Assembly (NCBI RefSeq): GCF_009761675.1 | Contig: NZ_QUZH01000015.1 | Span: forward strand, 124,001-188,000 | Direction of reading: 5' to 3' | DNA from: Bhargavaea sp. CC-171006 | Lineage (GTDB): Bacteria; Bacillota; Bacilli; Bacillales_A; Planococcaceae | Length of the DNA: 64,000 bases | In this document: piece by piece, positions 43,614 through 52,943 of the stretch | How positions within the stretch are numbered: position 1 is the first letter of the stretch | Layout: every line of letters starts with the position of its first letter | Made by a program: the position numbers and the translations under genes | Notes under the pieces: generated by a model | Seen by the model: the letters and a program-made list of their open reading frames with translations, nothing else | Told to the model about the DNA's origin: nothing | The model's database searches: none

Positions 43614-43627
43614 TGCAAGCGTATTCA
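43614..43627 (+). promoter_or_regulatory. Candidate CcpA (cre) site before the citrate transporter gene
   Basis: TGCAAGCGTATTCA matches 12 of 14 positions of the TGWAANCGNTNWCA consensus and lies 28 bases before the start codon. CcpA repression of citM is known in B. subtilis; its use here is inference. Confidence 0.4.
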
Positions 43628-43654
43628 TTCTTGGAATCGGAAGGGGATTTATAA

Positions 43655-44992
43655 ATGAGCCTAAGTGTCATTGGATTTCTAACCATACTGGTAATCGTCG
43701 CCCTGCTGATCAGCGGGAAGGTCACTCCGATTGTTGCGATGGTCATTCCGCCGATTATCGGTGCTTTGATCGCGGGGTTCACCTTCTCCGAACTGGGGAC
43801 TTTCTTCGATGACGGGATCGCCACAGTCATCTCAGTCGCTGTCATGTTCATCTTCGCAATCATCTTCTTCGGCATTATGCAGGATGCCGGGTTGTTTGAC
43901 CCGATCATCAGCAAGATGGTCACCTGGTCGAGGGGAAATGTCATCCTCGTCAGCATCGCCACGGTCCTGATTGCCGCAATCGCCCAGCTGGACGGCTCGG
44001 GGGCTTCTACATTCCTGATCACGATCCCCGCCCTTCTCCCGCTCTATAAGCGGCTGAAGATGAACCCATATCTGCTGCTTTTGCTGGTCGGAGGTTCGGC
44101 CGCAATCATGAATATGCTTCCGTGGGGAGGCCCTCTTGGCCGTACGGCTTCCGTCCTCGGCATGGATGTCACGGAGCTTTGGAGACCGCTTATCCCGATT
44201 CAGGGAATCGGACTCGTTCTGATGTTGATTCTCGCCGTCCTTCTTGGAATGAGGGAACAGCGAAGGATCATCAAAAAGTATGGTTCTCTCGAAGTGGCAG
44301 CCACAATTGATCTGACCGCTGATGATGCCTTTCAGAGCGGGCCGGAGACAGCAGAAGCGGACAACTCCCTTGCACGGCCGAAACTGCTCTGGGTCAATGC
44401 GATCCTGGCCATCACCATCATTGCCCTGCTCATGTCGGGTATCATCCCGGCAGGCCTGGCCTTCATGATCGGGGTTGCCATCGCCCTGCCGATCAACTAT
44501 CCGAGCACGAAAGACCAGATGGACCGGATCCGCGCACATGCACCAAGCGCGCTCACAATGGCCTCCATTATCCTGGCGGCCGGACTGTTCCTCGGCATCC
44601 TGAACGGGACAGGCATGCTGACTGCCATCGCGACTGACGCAGTCAATATCCTGCCGGCCTCTGTCGCGCCTTATCTTCATATCATCATCGGGATTCTCGG
44701 CGTTCCGTTCGACCTGCTCCTCAGCACGGACGCCTACTACTTCGGCCTATTCCCTGTAGCCGAGCAGATCGCAGCGACGTACGGCGTACCTTCGCTGTCC
44801 ACTGCCTACGCGATGATCATCGGGAACATCGTTGGTACGTTCGTCAGCCCGCTTGCACCTGCCGTCTGGCTCGCGCTTGGGCTTTCCGGGCTCGAGATGG
44901 GCAAGCACCTGCGCTACTCCCTTTTCTGGTTGTGGGGACTGGCCCTCGTGCTTCTGTTCATCGCCGTATTGATGGGACTTATCCAGGTTTAA
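43655..44992 (+). CDS. citM: CitMHS-family metal-citrate transporter
   Basis: This 445-residue membrane protein with about twelve helices belongs to the CitMHS family: FIFAIIFFGIMQDAGLFDPII, AQLDGSGASTFLITIPALLPLYKRL and LPWGGPLGRTASVLG are typical. Members take up citrate in complex with Mg2+ or Ca2+, or other hydroxy-acid complexes. The gene follows the CitST-like pair, has GGAAGGGG before ATG 43655, and ends at a terminator. The metal preference cannot be read from the sequence. Confidence 0.87.
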   Translation: MSLSVIGFLTILVIVALLISGKVTPIVAMVIPPIIGALIAGFTFSELGTFFDDGIATVISVAVMFIFAIIFFGIMQDAGLFDPIISKMVTWSRGNVILVSIATVLIAAIAQLDGSGASTFLITIPALLPLYKRLKMNPYLLLLLVGGSAAIMNMLPWGGPLGRTASVLGMDVTELWRPLIPIQGIGLVLMLILAVLLGMREQRRIIKKYGSLEVAATIDLTADDAFQSGPETAEADNSLARPKLLWVNAILAITIIALLMSGIIPAGLAFMIGVAIALPINYPSTKDQMDRIRAHAPSALTMASIILAAGLFLGILNGTGMLTAIATDAVNILPASVAPYLHIIIGILGVPFDLLLSTDAYYFGLFPVAEQIAATYGVPSLSTAYAMIIGNIVGTFVSPLAPAVWLALGLSGLEMGKHLRYSLFWLWGLALVLLFIAVLMGLIQV

Positions 44993-44997
44993 TCAGA

Positions 44998-45030
44998 CAA
45001 CCCGCTCCGGGTCCGGAGCGGGTTGTTTTG
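44998..45030. terminator. Terminator after the citrate transporter gene
   Basis: CAACCCGCTCCGG and CCGGAGCGGGTTG form a 13-bp stem with a two-base loop, followed by TTTTG. It can serve both converging genes. Confidence 0.85.
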
Positions 45031-45042
45031 TGTTCTCCAGTA

Positions 45043-45825
45043 TCAGAATTGCACGCTGAAGCTTGCGAACCGATGGATACCCGTGCCAAACCTTATTAGT
45101 TCCCGATTCCGCAGATCCCTGACAGCTTCCTTAACCTCTGTAAGAATCTGCGCGTCCAGCCCCACTGTGTTATGCGATCCGAAGACCCTGCTTACCCCCG
45201 GAATATCCGCAATGCGTTCCAGTGAACGGACCAGGTCTTCCGGATTCGTGGTCGGATAAAACGCGTAAATCGGCGTCTCATCGTACAGCAGATCCCCCGT
45301 GAACAGATAGCCCTTCGTTTCATCGTGGATGGTGATGTGTCCCGGCGAATGTCCCGGCGTGTGGTAGATTCTCAGCACCCTGTTACCGAGGTTGAAGACA
45401 TCCCCCTCTTTCAGAGTACCTGCGGGAACTCCCCGGAACGGACGGTAGGTTTCCGGATCGAAGCCGTGCGGCGTCGGAATGGTGATGTCACGAGTCATCT
45501 CTTTCCTGATCTGCTCGTCAGTCCGCCCTTTGATGCCGTTGACAATCCAGTCCAGCTCCTTTTCGTGGACATAGAACGTATCAAACTGCCCGTGACTGCC
45601 GATATGGTCCGCATGGACATGTGTCGTCAGCACTTCAACCTGCAGATCGGTCAGCCGGTCGGTGATCTTCCTGATATTGCCGATTCCGAGTCCGGTGTCG
45701 ATCAGTATCGCCCTGTCCAGACCGATCAGTAAAAACGAATGTACTTTTTCCCAATGGCCGTATTCGCTGATGGCGTATGTATCGGAATCAATTTGTTGAA
45801 CTGTGAACCAGTCATCCCGGATCAT
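45043..45825 (-). CDS. Metallo-beta-lactamase-fold hydrolase
   Basis: This 260-residue enzyme has the zinc-binding motif THVHADHIG, a second site His in YHTPGHSPGH, and Asp in FTGDLLYDE and a final His in VFGSHNT. It lacks a signal peptide and so acts in the cytoplasm. The family covers glyoxalase II, lactonases and other esterases; the substrate is not evident. It starts 11 bases after the aspartate-dehydrogenase gene, so the two are probably co-transcribed. Confidence 0.82.
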   Translation of the reverse strand: MIRDDWFTVQQIDSDTYAISEYGHWEKVHSFLLIGLDRAILIDTGLGIGNIRKITDRLTDLQVEVLTTHVHADHIGSHGQFDTFYVHEKELDWIVNGIKGRTDEQIRKEMTRDITIPTPHGFDPETYRPFRGVPAGTLKEGDVFNLGNRVLRIYHTPGHSPGHITIHDETKGYLFTGDLLYDETPIYAFYPTTNPEDLVRSLERIADIPGVSRVFGSHNTVGLDAQILTEVKEAVRDLRNRELIRFGTGIHRFASFSVQF

Positions 45826-45836
45826 CCTATCCCCCC

Positions 45837-46616
45837 TTATCCGATAACCACCGGACTCCCTTGGTTTTTCAATGCAGCCAGGACGCTGAGAGCCGCCAGA
45901 TAACTTGTTTTCGGATTGCCCGGCATGGGCAGGTTTTCGATTGTCGCCGCCATGCTTCCGAAACTCCCCTCCGCCTCGACCGTATGGGTGTTCCGATTCA
46001 CGGACGGATCCGCGATCACTCTGACCTTCGCCATTTCTGTTCCGATGCCGGCGAGCGACAGGGCAAGGGCGACATTGACGTTTTTCGGGAACTTCTTGAT
46101 CGCCTCGCCCGCAGGGCCCTCAAAAAGCAGCTTTTCTTCGCTGATGCCCTCAAGCCCGAGAGATGCCGGTGATTTTCTTGTAGTGATCATCACCTTCTCC
46201 AATCCGCCTGAAGCATTCGCGGATTTCAGCAGATCCAGGCCGCCGATCGCACCCGACGGCAGGTGGACGGTGCATCCGTTCTTCTTGGCGGTTTTCCTGA
46301 CTTCCTCCAGAAAAACGGCGTCCGCAAATGCGCCAATGCTGCTGACGATCAGATCTTTTTCATTCTCCAGAACCGGAACCGAATAGGCGGCGGCCACTTC
46401 CACCGCCGCCGCCTCGACCACGATATCGACGTCAGATCCGATGAATGATTCAAAATCATGATGAAACTGAGCCTCGTACTGTTCCGACAGTTGCCCGCCG
46501 GTCTCCCGGTTGCGTCCGAAAATGGCGGTGACGGTTCCCGCGGTCTGTTTTTCTTCGTTGATGCTCTTAAGCAGGTAACTCGCTATATTTCCGGTTCCCA
46601 TAATGCCGATTTTCAC
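45837..46616 (-). CDS. L-aspartate dehydrogenase family protein
   Basis: This 259-residue protein starts with a Rossmann fold KIGIMGTGNIASYLL and shows segments typical of L-aspartate dehydrogenase: VVEAAAVEVA, LPSGAIGGLDLL, FPKNVNVALALSLAG, the active-site His in NRNTHTVEAEG, and LPMPGNPKTSYLAALS. The enzyme makes iminoaspartate (for NAD synthesis with NadA) or deaminates aspartate. I choose GTG 46616, with GAGGGGGAGA upstream. There is no nadA or nadC beside it, so a role in NAD synthesis is uncertain. Confidence 0.83.
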   Translation of the reverse strand: MKIGIMGTGNIASYLLKSINEEKQTAGTVTAIFGRNRETGGQLSEQYEAQFHHDFESFIGSDVDIVVEAAAVEVAAAYSVPVLENEKDLIVSSIGAFADAVFLEEVRKTAKKNGCTVHLPSGAIGGLDLLKSANASGGLEKVMITTRKSPASLGLEGISEEKLLFEGPAGEAIKKFPKNVNVALALSLAGIGTEMAKVRVIADPSVNRNTHTVEAEGSFGSMAATIENLPMPGNPKTSYLAALSVLAALKNQGSPVVIG

Positions 46617-46760
46617 AATGAGTCTCCCCCTCAGCAATTGTCTAATCAGGATGCACGACCATGGACTGTCTTCCACACCGGCCTGTCCGACTCCTCCGGA
46701 TGGATTTACTTGACTAGACCACTGATGCTTTTAAAAGAAAGCTCCGTCAATGCAACAAGT

Positions 46761-47020
46761 AAAGGGGCTGTCCGAAAAGTGTATTTCCATCATAAAATGC
46801 AAAACAGCAGTGGCTCTGATCGCTTTCCGCGGGCGTTGCCTTAGTCTCCTCGGACTCCGTCCTGCGGGGTCTTCGGCTAACGCTATTCCCGCAGGACAGG
46901 GAAGCCTCCTCGAACAAGCCTCGCACGAAGGAAATGCGAAAGCATTTTCGAGGAGTCTCTCGACGCCACTGCTGTTTGCCATAGATACAAGAATTTAATT
47001 ACTTATTGGTCAGCCCCTTT
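46761..47020. mobile_element. MITE-like non-autonomous element, about 260 bp
   Basis: The ends AAAGGGGCTGTCC (46761-46773) and its inverted counterpart (AAAGGGGCTGACC on the minus strand, 47008-47020) form imperfect terminal repeats of about 22 bases (17 identical). Two nested inverted repeats lie inside: AAACAGCAGTGGC at 46802-46814 with its complement at 46965-46977, and GTCCTGCGGG at 46859-46868 with its complement at 46888-46897. No open reading frame of note is present. The terminal sequence resembles IS1182-type ends, but that attribution is from memory. No clear target duplication is visible. Confidence 0.75.
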
Positions 47021-47027
47021 TTCTGAG

Positions 47028-47819
47028 TCACTTCCTGACCGCCTGGGCTTTTGAGAGAAGCGGGCGCCCATTGTCCCAGATGACATTGACCGGAATGCCG
47101 AAGAATTCGGACATGCGCTCTCTTGTGACAAGTTTTTCCGTGGCACCGGCATCGAAAACCTGCCCTTCCTTCAGAAGTAGTGTCTTGTTGAAGGCCGGCA
47201 GGATCTCCTCGATGTGGTGCGTGACATAAAGGATTGTAGGCGCGTCCGGCCTTTGTGCGATCCGCCCGATCGATTCCAGCAATTCCTCACGCGCAAGGAA
47301 GTCGAGCCCGTTTGTCGGTTCATCCAGGATCAGCAGTTCCGGATCAGCCATCAGCGCACGCCCGATCAGCACCCGCTGTTTTTCACCTTGTGACAGCGTG
47401 TCGTAGCGGCGGTTGGCATATTCGAGGCAGCCGAGTTCCCTGAGGATGTCGACCCCCTTCCGGTCGATCTCTTCCGTCGTCTCCTCATGCAGCCCGAACG
47501 ATGCGTACGCGCCGCTCAGGACGACCTCATACGCATTGTCCCCCGGCTCAAGCTTTTCCTGGACCAGTGACGAGACAAATCCGATCCTTCTGCGCAGCCG
47601 CTCCGCAAGGTACGTCTTCCCGAACTCCATCCCGAGCACACGGATCGTTCCTGTTGTCGGGAACAGATAGGCGTTGATGAGTTCAAGCAGCGATGTTTTC
47701 CCTGCCCCGTTCAGCCCGTACAGCACCCAGTGATCCCCTTTTTCGACCTTCCAATTGATGTCTTTCAGTATCCATTTCCCCTCCCGCTTGCGGGAGACGT
47801 TTTCCATCTCGATGATCAC
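47028..47819 (-). CDS. ylmA: ABC transporter ATPase, YlmA type
   Basis: This 263-residue ATPase has Walker A GLNGAGKT, signature LSQGEKQR, Walker B LLILDEPTNG and a switch His in YVTHHIEEI. The sequence and length resemble B. subtilis YlmA, a soluble ABC ATPase whose partner and substrate are not known. No permease gene is adjacent. The stop codon is only eight bases from the right end of the MITE-like element, so that element may now serve as its 3' end. The start at 47819 follows AGGTGAAGC-type sequence. Confidence 0.78.
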   Translation of the reverse strand: MIIEMENVSRKREGKWILKDINWKVEKGDHWVLYGLNGAGKTSLLELINAYLFPTTGTIRVLGMEFGKTYLAERLRRRIGFVSSLVQEKLEPGDNAYEVVLSGAYASFGLHEETTEEIDRKGVDILRELGCLEYANRRYDTLSQGEKQRVLIGRALMADPELLILDEPTNGLDFLAREELLESIGRIAQRPDAPTILYVTHHIEEILPAFNKTLLLKEGQVFDAGATEKLVTRERMSEFFGIPVNVIWDNGRPLLSKAQAVRK

Positions 47820-47871
47820 AGCTTCACCTTCTTAATGTTCTGACTATATTGTACACCTGATTGAACATAGG

Positions 47872-47900
47872 AAAAAGAGGCCCCTCGCCGGAGCCTCTTT
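47872..47900 (-). terminator. Terminator of the pst-phoU operon
   Basis: On the minus strand AGAGGC and GCCTCT (with a short bulged inner stem) are followed by TTTTT, immediately after phoU. Confidence 0.8.
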
Positions 47901-47903
47901 TAA

Positions 47904-48566
47904 TCATTCATTCAGATTCAGTGTTTTCCCCTTGACCATGAAAATGATATTCTCGGCCATGTTCGTGACGTGGTCGCCGACCCGTTCGAGATGGCGGCTG
48001 ATAAAGGCCAGCTGGGTGATCTGGTTGACATAGTCCGGGTTCCGGTGCATGTAGCCCATGAGTTCCTGGATCATCCGGCCGTATGCCTCGTCGATCGCAT
48101 CATCTTCTTTGGCAAGCTCGAATGCAAGGTCGATGTCCTCCAGGTCATAGGCGTCAAACGCCTTCCTGAGCATGACTCCCACGGCATCCGCCATTTTCGG
48201 GATGTCAACGATCGGTTTGATGAGCGGTTCTTCTCCGATGTGGAGCGTACTTTTCGCGATGTTCACCGCGAGGTCGCCAATACGTTCAACGTCGGTCGAG
48301 ATTTTGAGCGCGACAATGATTTTACGGAGGTCGGTCGCAACTGGCTGCTGCTGTGTGATCAGCTGGATCACTTTCTGGTTGATCTCCTCATCCAGCGCGT
48401 TGATCTCGGCGTCTTTCTGTTTGACCGCTTTTGCCAGTGTCAGGTTTTGCGTTTTCAGTGCGTCCATCGAATCCCCGAGCTGGCGCTCCGCGAGATCCAC
48501 CATCCGGAGAAGCTTACCCTTCAGTTCTTCCAGTTCCGATTCAAACGTTTTGCGTACATTTCCCAT
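47904..48566 (-). CDS. phoU: PhoU, phosphate uptake regulator
   Basis: This 220-residue protein is two three-helix bundles, each with the metal-binding E/D-x-x-x-D-type motif (DVERIGDLAVNIAK and HLERVGDHVTNMAENI). PhoU links the Pst transporter to the PhoR kinase. I choose ATG 48566 (MGNVRKTFE), which gives the family length and has GAGG upstream; the longer frame starts inside pstB. It is the last gene of pstSCAB-phoU. Confidence 0.95.
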   Translation of the reverse strand: MGNVRKTFESELEELKGKLLRMVDLAERQLGDSMDALKTQNLTLAKAVKQKDAEINALDEEINQKVIQLITQQQPVATDLRKIIVALKISTDVERIGDLAVNIAKSTLHIGEEPLIKPIVDIPKMADAVGVMLRKAFDAYDLEDIDLAFELAKEDDAIDEAYGRMIQELMGYMHRNPDYVNQITQLAFISRHLERVGDHVTNMAENIIFMVKGKTLNLNE

Positions 48567-48591
48567 ATTCCTCAACCTCGTGTCCCCCTTC

Positions 48592-49428
48592 TTAGCCGAA
48601 CCGGCCGGAGATGTAATCTTCGGTCCGCTGGTCGGCCGGGTTTTGGAAAATCTTATTCGTGTCATCGAACTCAATGACTTCCCCGTTCAGGAAGAACGCC
48701 GTTTTGTCCGATATCCGCGCGGCTTGCTGCATGTTGTGCGTGACAATGATGATCGAGTAGTTTTCTTTGAGTTCCTGTACGAGTTCCTCGACTTTAAGCG
48801 TGGAAATCGGGTCGAGGGCGGATGTCGGTTCGTCCATCAGGATGACGTCCGGCTCGATCGCCAGTGCGCGGGCGATGCAGATCCGTTGCTGCTGACCACC
48901 CGAGAGCGAGTAGGCATTCGTGCTCAGACGGTCCTTGACCTCATCCCAGATTGCCGCGCCGCGAAGGCTCTGCTCAACAATCTCATCAAGAATCTTCTTG
49001 TTCTTGATGCCGTGAATGCGCGGGCCATAAGCGATGTTGTCGTAGATTGATTTCGGGAACGGGTTCGGCTTCTGGAACACCATGCCGACCCTTGTGCGGA
49101 GTTCCTCTACAGAATACTTGGCGTCGAAGATGTTGCGGCCACGATAGAGGATTTCGCCGGATGTCCGGACGCCGTCGACAAGTTCCACCATGCGGTTGAG
49201 CGTTTTGATGTAGGTGGACTTCCCGCAGCCCGAAGGACCGATGATTGCCGTGACTTCGTTTTCGCGGATCGGCAGGTCGATGTTCTTCAGAGCGTGGTGG
49301 CTGCCATACCAGAGGTTCAGCTGCTTTGTATCATAAACGACCGGCTTTGCCGTTTCCCGGATTGGTGCTTCCACCGGGCTCACGGCTGCTTGGGTCTCTT
49401 TATCGGTTCGGTTCATAAGTTGTACCAT
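48592..49428 (-). CDS. pstB: PstB, phosphate ABC transporter ATPase
   Basis: This 278-residue ATPase has Walker [10 protein letters not shown], the PstB-specific Q-loop region FQKPNPFP, signature LSGGQQQR, Walker [14 protein letters not shown] and the switch His in VTHNMQQA. It energises PstAC. The start at 49428 has GGGAGG upstream. It lies 20 bases after pstA and 25 before phoU. Confidence 0.97.
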   Translation of the reverse strand: MVQLMNRTDKETQAAVSPVEAPIRETAKPVVYDTKQLNLWYGSHHALKNIDLPIRENEVTAIIGPSGCGKSTYIKTLNRMVELVDGVRTSGEILYRGRNIFDAKYSVEELRTRVGMVFQKPNPFPKSIYDNIAYGPRIHGIKNKKILDEIVEQSLRGAAIWDEVKDRLSTNAYSLSGGQQQRICIARALAIEPDVILMDEPTSALDPISTLKVEELVQELKENYSIIIVTHNMQQAARISDKTAFFLNGEVIEFDDTNKIFQNPADQRTEDYISGRFG

Positions 49429-49448
49429 TCCTTTTTTCCTCCCAGTTC

Positions 49449-50360
49449 TCAGTATCGCTTCTGGAATTTATTCCGGATCAGGACAGCAATCGAATTCATC
49501 AAAAGCAGGAACGCCATGAGAACAATGATGCCCGCGGAGGCAACTTTCTGGAAGTCTGCCTGCGGCCGTTTCGCCCAGTCGTAGATCTGCATCGGCAGTG
49601 CCGTGAAGGTATCCATGACACCCGACGGCAGGAATTGGATGATGACCGGCACACCGATGACGATGAGCGGCGCGGTCTCTCCGACCGCCCGGGATAGGGC
49701 GAGGATGCTGCCTGTCAGGATGCCCGGGATCGCACTTGGAAGAACGACACGGACAATGGTCTGCCATTTGGTCGCGCCCATCCCGTAGGACGCTTCACGC
49801 ACATGCTGGGGCACGGCACGGATCGCTTCCTGGGCGGCAACAATGATGACCGGAAGGATGAGCAGGCTCATCGTGAATCCGGCGGCCAGGATGCTGTTTC
49901 CGAGAGCCAGCGCCCGTACGAAGATCGTCAGGCCGAGAAGACCGAAGACGACGGACGGGACGCCTGCCAGATTCGAGATGTTCATGCGGATAAAGTCATT
50001 GACCCGATTTTTCTTGGCGTATTCCTCCAGGTAGATCGCCGTGCCGATTCCGTGGAACATCGAAACCGGTGCGACGACCGCCATGAGCCAGAGCGATCCG
50101 ACGAGGGCAGCCTTGATGCCTGCCTTCTCCGGGAAGCGCGATGCAAAGTTCTGGAAGAAGTCGGCAGACAGGAAGCCGATGCCCTGCGACAGGATCCTGT
50201 AGAACAGGATGCCGAGCACGAGCAGCGCCACAAGTGTCGCCATGAAGAACAAAGTTTTGAAAACGCTATTGGTAATTTTCCGGCCGTCCATCCGCTTGGA
50301 CACGGACGCCGGATCAATAAAGCGTTTGTTGACGCCGGGTTGCTGTTCAGTGATTCTCAT
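49449..50360 (-). CDS. pstA: PstA, phosphate ABC transporter permease
   Basis: This 303-residue permease has six membrane helices and the EAA-type loop [25 protein letters not shown] that contacts PstB. It forms the membrane channel with PstC. It starts one base after the pstC stop codon. Confidence 0.95.
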   Translation of the reverse strand: MRITEQQPGVNKRFIDPASVSKRMDGRKITNSVFKTLFFMATLVALLVLGILFYRILSQGIGFLSADFFQNFASRFPEKAGIKAALVGSLWLMAVVAPVSMFHGIGTAIYLEEYAKKNRVNDFIRMNISNLAGVPSVVFGLLGLTIFVRALALGNSILAAGFTMSLLILPVIIVAAQEAIRAVPQHVREASYGMGATKWQTIVRVVLPSAIPGILTGSILALSRAVGETAPLIVIGVPVIIQFLPSGVMDTFTALPMQIYDWAKRPQADFQKVASAGIIVLMAFLLLMNSIAVLIRNKFQKRY

Positions 50361-50361
50361 C

Positions 50362-51312
50362 TTAATACGCCTCCCTGAATCGTTTCGTGATGCGGCTGGC
50401 CAGGAAGTTCATCAGGAGTGTGAAGAGGAACAGTGTGAAACCGACAGCATAGATCGAATAGTAGATCGGCGTGCCGTACCCTGCGTCACCCGTGGAGACC
50501 TGCACGATATAAGCAGTCATCGTCTGGATGGAGCCGGTGAAATCCGCATCGAAGCGCGGGGTCGAACCGCCTGCGAGTGACACGATCATCGTCTCTCCGA
50601 TCGCACGCGATGTAGCCAGAACAACCGATGCGAGGATTCCGGAAAGGGCCGCCGGAAGGACTACTTTCATCGCGACTTCAAATTTCGTCGCGCCCATCGC
50701 AAGGGCCCCTTCCCGCATGGCATTCGGGACTGCACTCATGGCGTCTTCGGAAAGTGAAGCGATCATCGGAATGATCATAAAACCGACCACGATCCCGGGA
50801 CTGAGGGCATTGAAAATCTTCAGGTCCGGAATGATTGTCTGCAGGACCGGCGTCACGAATGTCAGAGCGAAGAATCCATAGACGATCGTCGGGACGCCCG
50901 CCAATACCTCAAGGACCGGCTTGATGATCCGGCGCGCGTTGTCCGTTGCATATTCGCTCAGATAGATCGCAGCTGCCAGGCCGATCGGAACTGCCACAAC
51001 CACAGCAATCAGTGTGATCTTGAGCGTACCGACAATCAGCGGCAGGATGCCAAATTTCGGTTCCTTATTGGAAAACGGCAGCCATTCTGTTCCGAAGATG
51101 AACGACAGGATCGGCACTTGTCTGAAGAACGTCACCGTCTCAAAGATCAGCGTGGCAACAATGCCTACAGTTGTCAGCACAGAGACGCCAGCAATCAGAA
51201 AGAGGATGACCGGGATGATTTTCTCGATGATTTTTTTTCTTTTGTTGTTTCCCGCTTTGGCGATCAGTTCCTGTACGGATGCCCGTTCCCGGGTAGTCGG
51301 ATTTACCATCAT
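50362..51312 (-). CDS. pstC: PstC, phosphate ABC transporter permease
   Basis: This 316-residue permease has six membrane helices and the loop EGALAMGATKFEVAMKVVLPAALSG typical of PstC. It forms the channel together with PstA. ATG 51312 follows GGAGGTAA. An 83-base gap separates it from pstS, which may hold a processing or attenuating structure. Confidence 0.95.
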   Translation of the reverse strand: MMVNPTTRERASVQELIAKAGNNKRKKIIEKIIPVILFLIAGVSVLTTVGIVATLIFETVTFFRQVPILSFIFGTEWLPFSNKEPKFGILPLIVGTLKITLIAVVVAVPIGLAAAIYLSEYATDNARRIIKPVLEVLAGVPTIVYGFFALTFVTPVLQTIIPDLKIFNALSPGIVVGFMIIPMIASLSEDAMSAVPNAMREGALAMGATKFEVAMKVVLPAALSGILASVVLATSRAIGETMIVSLAGGSTPRFDADFTGSIQTMTAYIVQVSTGDAGYGTPIYYSIYAVGFTLFLFTLLMNFLASRITKRFREAY

Positions 51313-51395
51313 TTACCTCCATTTATTTGAAAAGCAGAAAGAAATGAGCAGCGGAATGCCGCTCATTTACTCTGCAAAGAGATTAGAGATTAAAA

Positions 51396-52397
51396 TCAGT
51401 TTTTGAATTCTTCAAGCTTGGCAATCTGTTCGTCGGTATCTTCCTGTGGGAGGCTGACATAGCCTACAGCTTCAGCCATCTCACCTGCATTGTTAAGCGC
51501 GAATTCAAAGAAGTCGTAAGTTGCTGCGTCGTTCTGGAGCGACTCGTTGCTGACGTAAGTGTAGAGCGGACGGGACAGCGGCGAATATTCACCGGCTTCG
51601 ATCGTATCATGTGTCGGCTCAACACCGTCGATTGCGACAGCTGTGATGGAGTCCTGGTTGGCTACGTAGTACGAGAAGCCGAAGAAGCCGATGGCGTTCT
51701 TGTCACCTTGTACGCCTTGTACGAGGACGTTGTCGTCTTCAGAGAGTGTTGCGTTCTGAACCATGTCTTCTTCTTCAAGGATGACTTCGTTAAAGTAGTC
51801 ATATGTGCCGGAGTCTGTGCCCGGAGAGTAGAAGACAATTTCTTCTTCAGGCCATTCCGGATTGATATCGGACCATTTCTTGGTTGTGCCGTCTTCGACC
51901 CAGATCTTCTTCAGGTCTTCGACTGTCAGCTCTGTTGCCCAGTCGTTTTCCGGGTTAACAACTACTGTCAGGCCATCGTAAGCCAGAAGGAACTCGGTGT
52001 AGTCGACGCCAGCTTCTTCAAGCTTCTGCTTTTCTTCGTCTTTGATCTCACGGGATGCGTTCGAGAAGTCAGTCTCGCCTGCGATGAATTTCTCGAATCC
52101 GCCGCCTGTTCCGGATACGCCGACCGTTACCTGGACGTCAGTGCCTGTTGCTGCATATTCTTCGACGAGGGCTTCCATGACCGGCGCGACTGTACTCGAG
52201 CCATCGCCGGAAACTTGGCCTTCAACTGCTGCTTCAGAAGACTTATCTGCAGATTCGCTTGCCGTGTCGCTTTCAGCTGCCTGTTCTTCAGTTGCTTCGT
52301 CTGTTGCTGCATCTTCTTCTGTGTCGCTTCCGCATGCGCCAAGCAGCAGAGCCGATGAGACGACAGTGAGTCCGAGATAGTGTTTCCAGCTTTTCAT
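51396..52397 (-). CDS. pstS: PstS, phosphate-binding lipoprotein
   Basis: This 333-residue binding protein has a lipobox LLGAC (Cys22), a long acidic Glu/Ala/Ser/Asp linker (about 24-60), and then the PstS fold: SGDGSSTVAPVMEAL and GVSGTGGGFEKF for phosphate contact, and SPGTDSGTYDYF with the Ser/Asp/Arg set. It captures phosphate outside the cell and hands it to PstCA. It is the first gene behind a PhoP box. Confidence 0.96.
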   Translation of the reverse strand: MKSWKHYLGLTVVSSALLLGACGSDTEEDAATDEATEEQAAESDTASESADKSSEAAVEGQVSGDGSSTVAPVMEALVEEYAATGTDVQVTVGVSGTGGGFEKFIAGETDFSNASREIKDEEKQKLEEAGVDYTEFLLAYDGLTVVVNPENDWATELTVEDLKKIWVEDGTTKKWSDINPEWPEEEIVFYSPGTDSGTYDYFNEVILEEEDMVQNATLSEDDNVLVQGVQGDKNAIGFFGFSYYVANQDSITAVAIDGVEPTHDTIEAGEYSPLSRPLYTYVSNESLQNDAATYDFFEFALNNAGEMAEAVGYVSLPQEDTDEQIAKLEEFKN

Positions 52398-52469
52398 GTA
52401 ATTGTTCCCCCTGTTAGTCGTAGTCGTTTTGTTTACAGTCCCTACTTTACCAACGTGTTATTGAGGGCA

Positions 52470-52497
52470 AATGAATAGAATGTAAAGGGATTGTTAA
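52470..52497 (-). promoter_or_regulatory. PhoP box of the pst operon
   Basis: On the minus strand TTAACA (52492-52497), TTTACA (52481-52486) and TTCATT (52470-52475) recur with an exact 11-base period. This is the Bacillus PhoP direct-repeat pattern TT(A/C/T)A(C/T)A-N5. It lies about 75 to 100 bases before pstS. Confidence 0.85.
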
Positions 52498-52499
52498 TG

Positions 52500-52815
52500 T
52501 GGAGATGAGGGGAATTTACAAAGTTAACAGAGCACCGGGAAGACGGAAGGACGATATCCCAGGAATTCTGCTGGTAATGGCGCCGTACATAAGAAGGATG
52601 GTGAATGAGCACATCTAGCCAATCGTATTAAAATACAGTCTTGCAAATCAGGAAATAAGAATCGGCAGCAAATCAGCATCATAGAGAGAAAGTCATATAG
52701 AAAGAAAATTATATTTAGGTATATTAGACGGATACAACCTCTTAATTATTAGAAGCTGTACTCATAAAAAGACTGATGCCGTTTTAGGAGTGTTCCATTC
52801 CTTTACCTCTGAATA
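52500..52815. other. AT-rich gene-free stretch
   Basis: Apart from the last elements of the pst control region I see no coding frame, no known RNA and no clear repeats in these 300 bases. The composition is more AT-rich than in the flanks, and short in-frame stops occur in all frames, as in decayed or non-coding DNA. Confidence 0.55.
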
Positions 52816-52844
52816 TTGACGGTCCGGTCACGATACGCGATAGT
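52816..52844 (+). promoter_or_regulatory. Promoter of the ECF S-component gene
   Basis: TTGACG (52816-52821) is followed by 17 bases and GATAGT (52839-52844). Transcription would start near 52851, six bases before the leader stem P1. Confidence 0.65.
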
Positions 52845-52855
52845 TTAAGCTAATC

Positions 52856-52943
52856 TGACCCCTTCAGTTCGGTTAAAATTGAACCTTTTCATAAGCCAGC
52901 AATCAGGTATGATAAGTCATATCTTTCAGAAAAGAAGGGGTCA
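52856..52943 (+). promoter_or_regulatory. Structured leader RNA enclosing the ribosome binding site (candidate riboswitch)
   Basis: A perfect 10-bp stem P1 joins 52856-52865 (TGACCCCTTC) to 52934-52943 (GAAGGGGTCA); the second arm contains the AAGGGG ribosome binding site. Inside are hairpin P2 (52867-52884, GTTCGGT with ATTGAAC, seven pairs with two G-U) and hairpin P3 (52905-52924, AGGTATGA with TCATATCT, eight pairs with one G-U, loop TAAG). The 20-base J2/3 and the nine-base J3/1 are single-stranded. I could not match it to any riboswitch class that I know. Confidence 0.65.
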
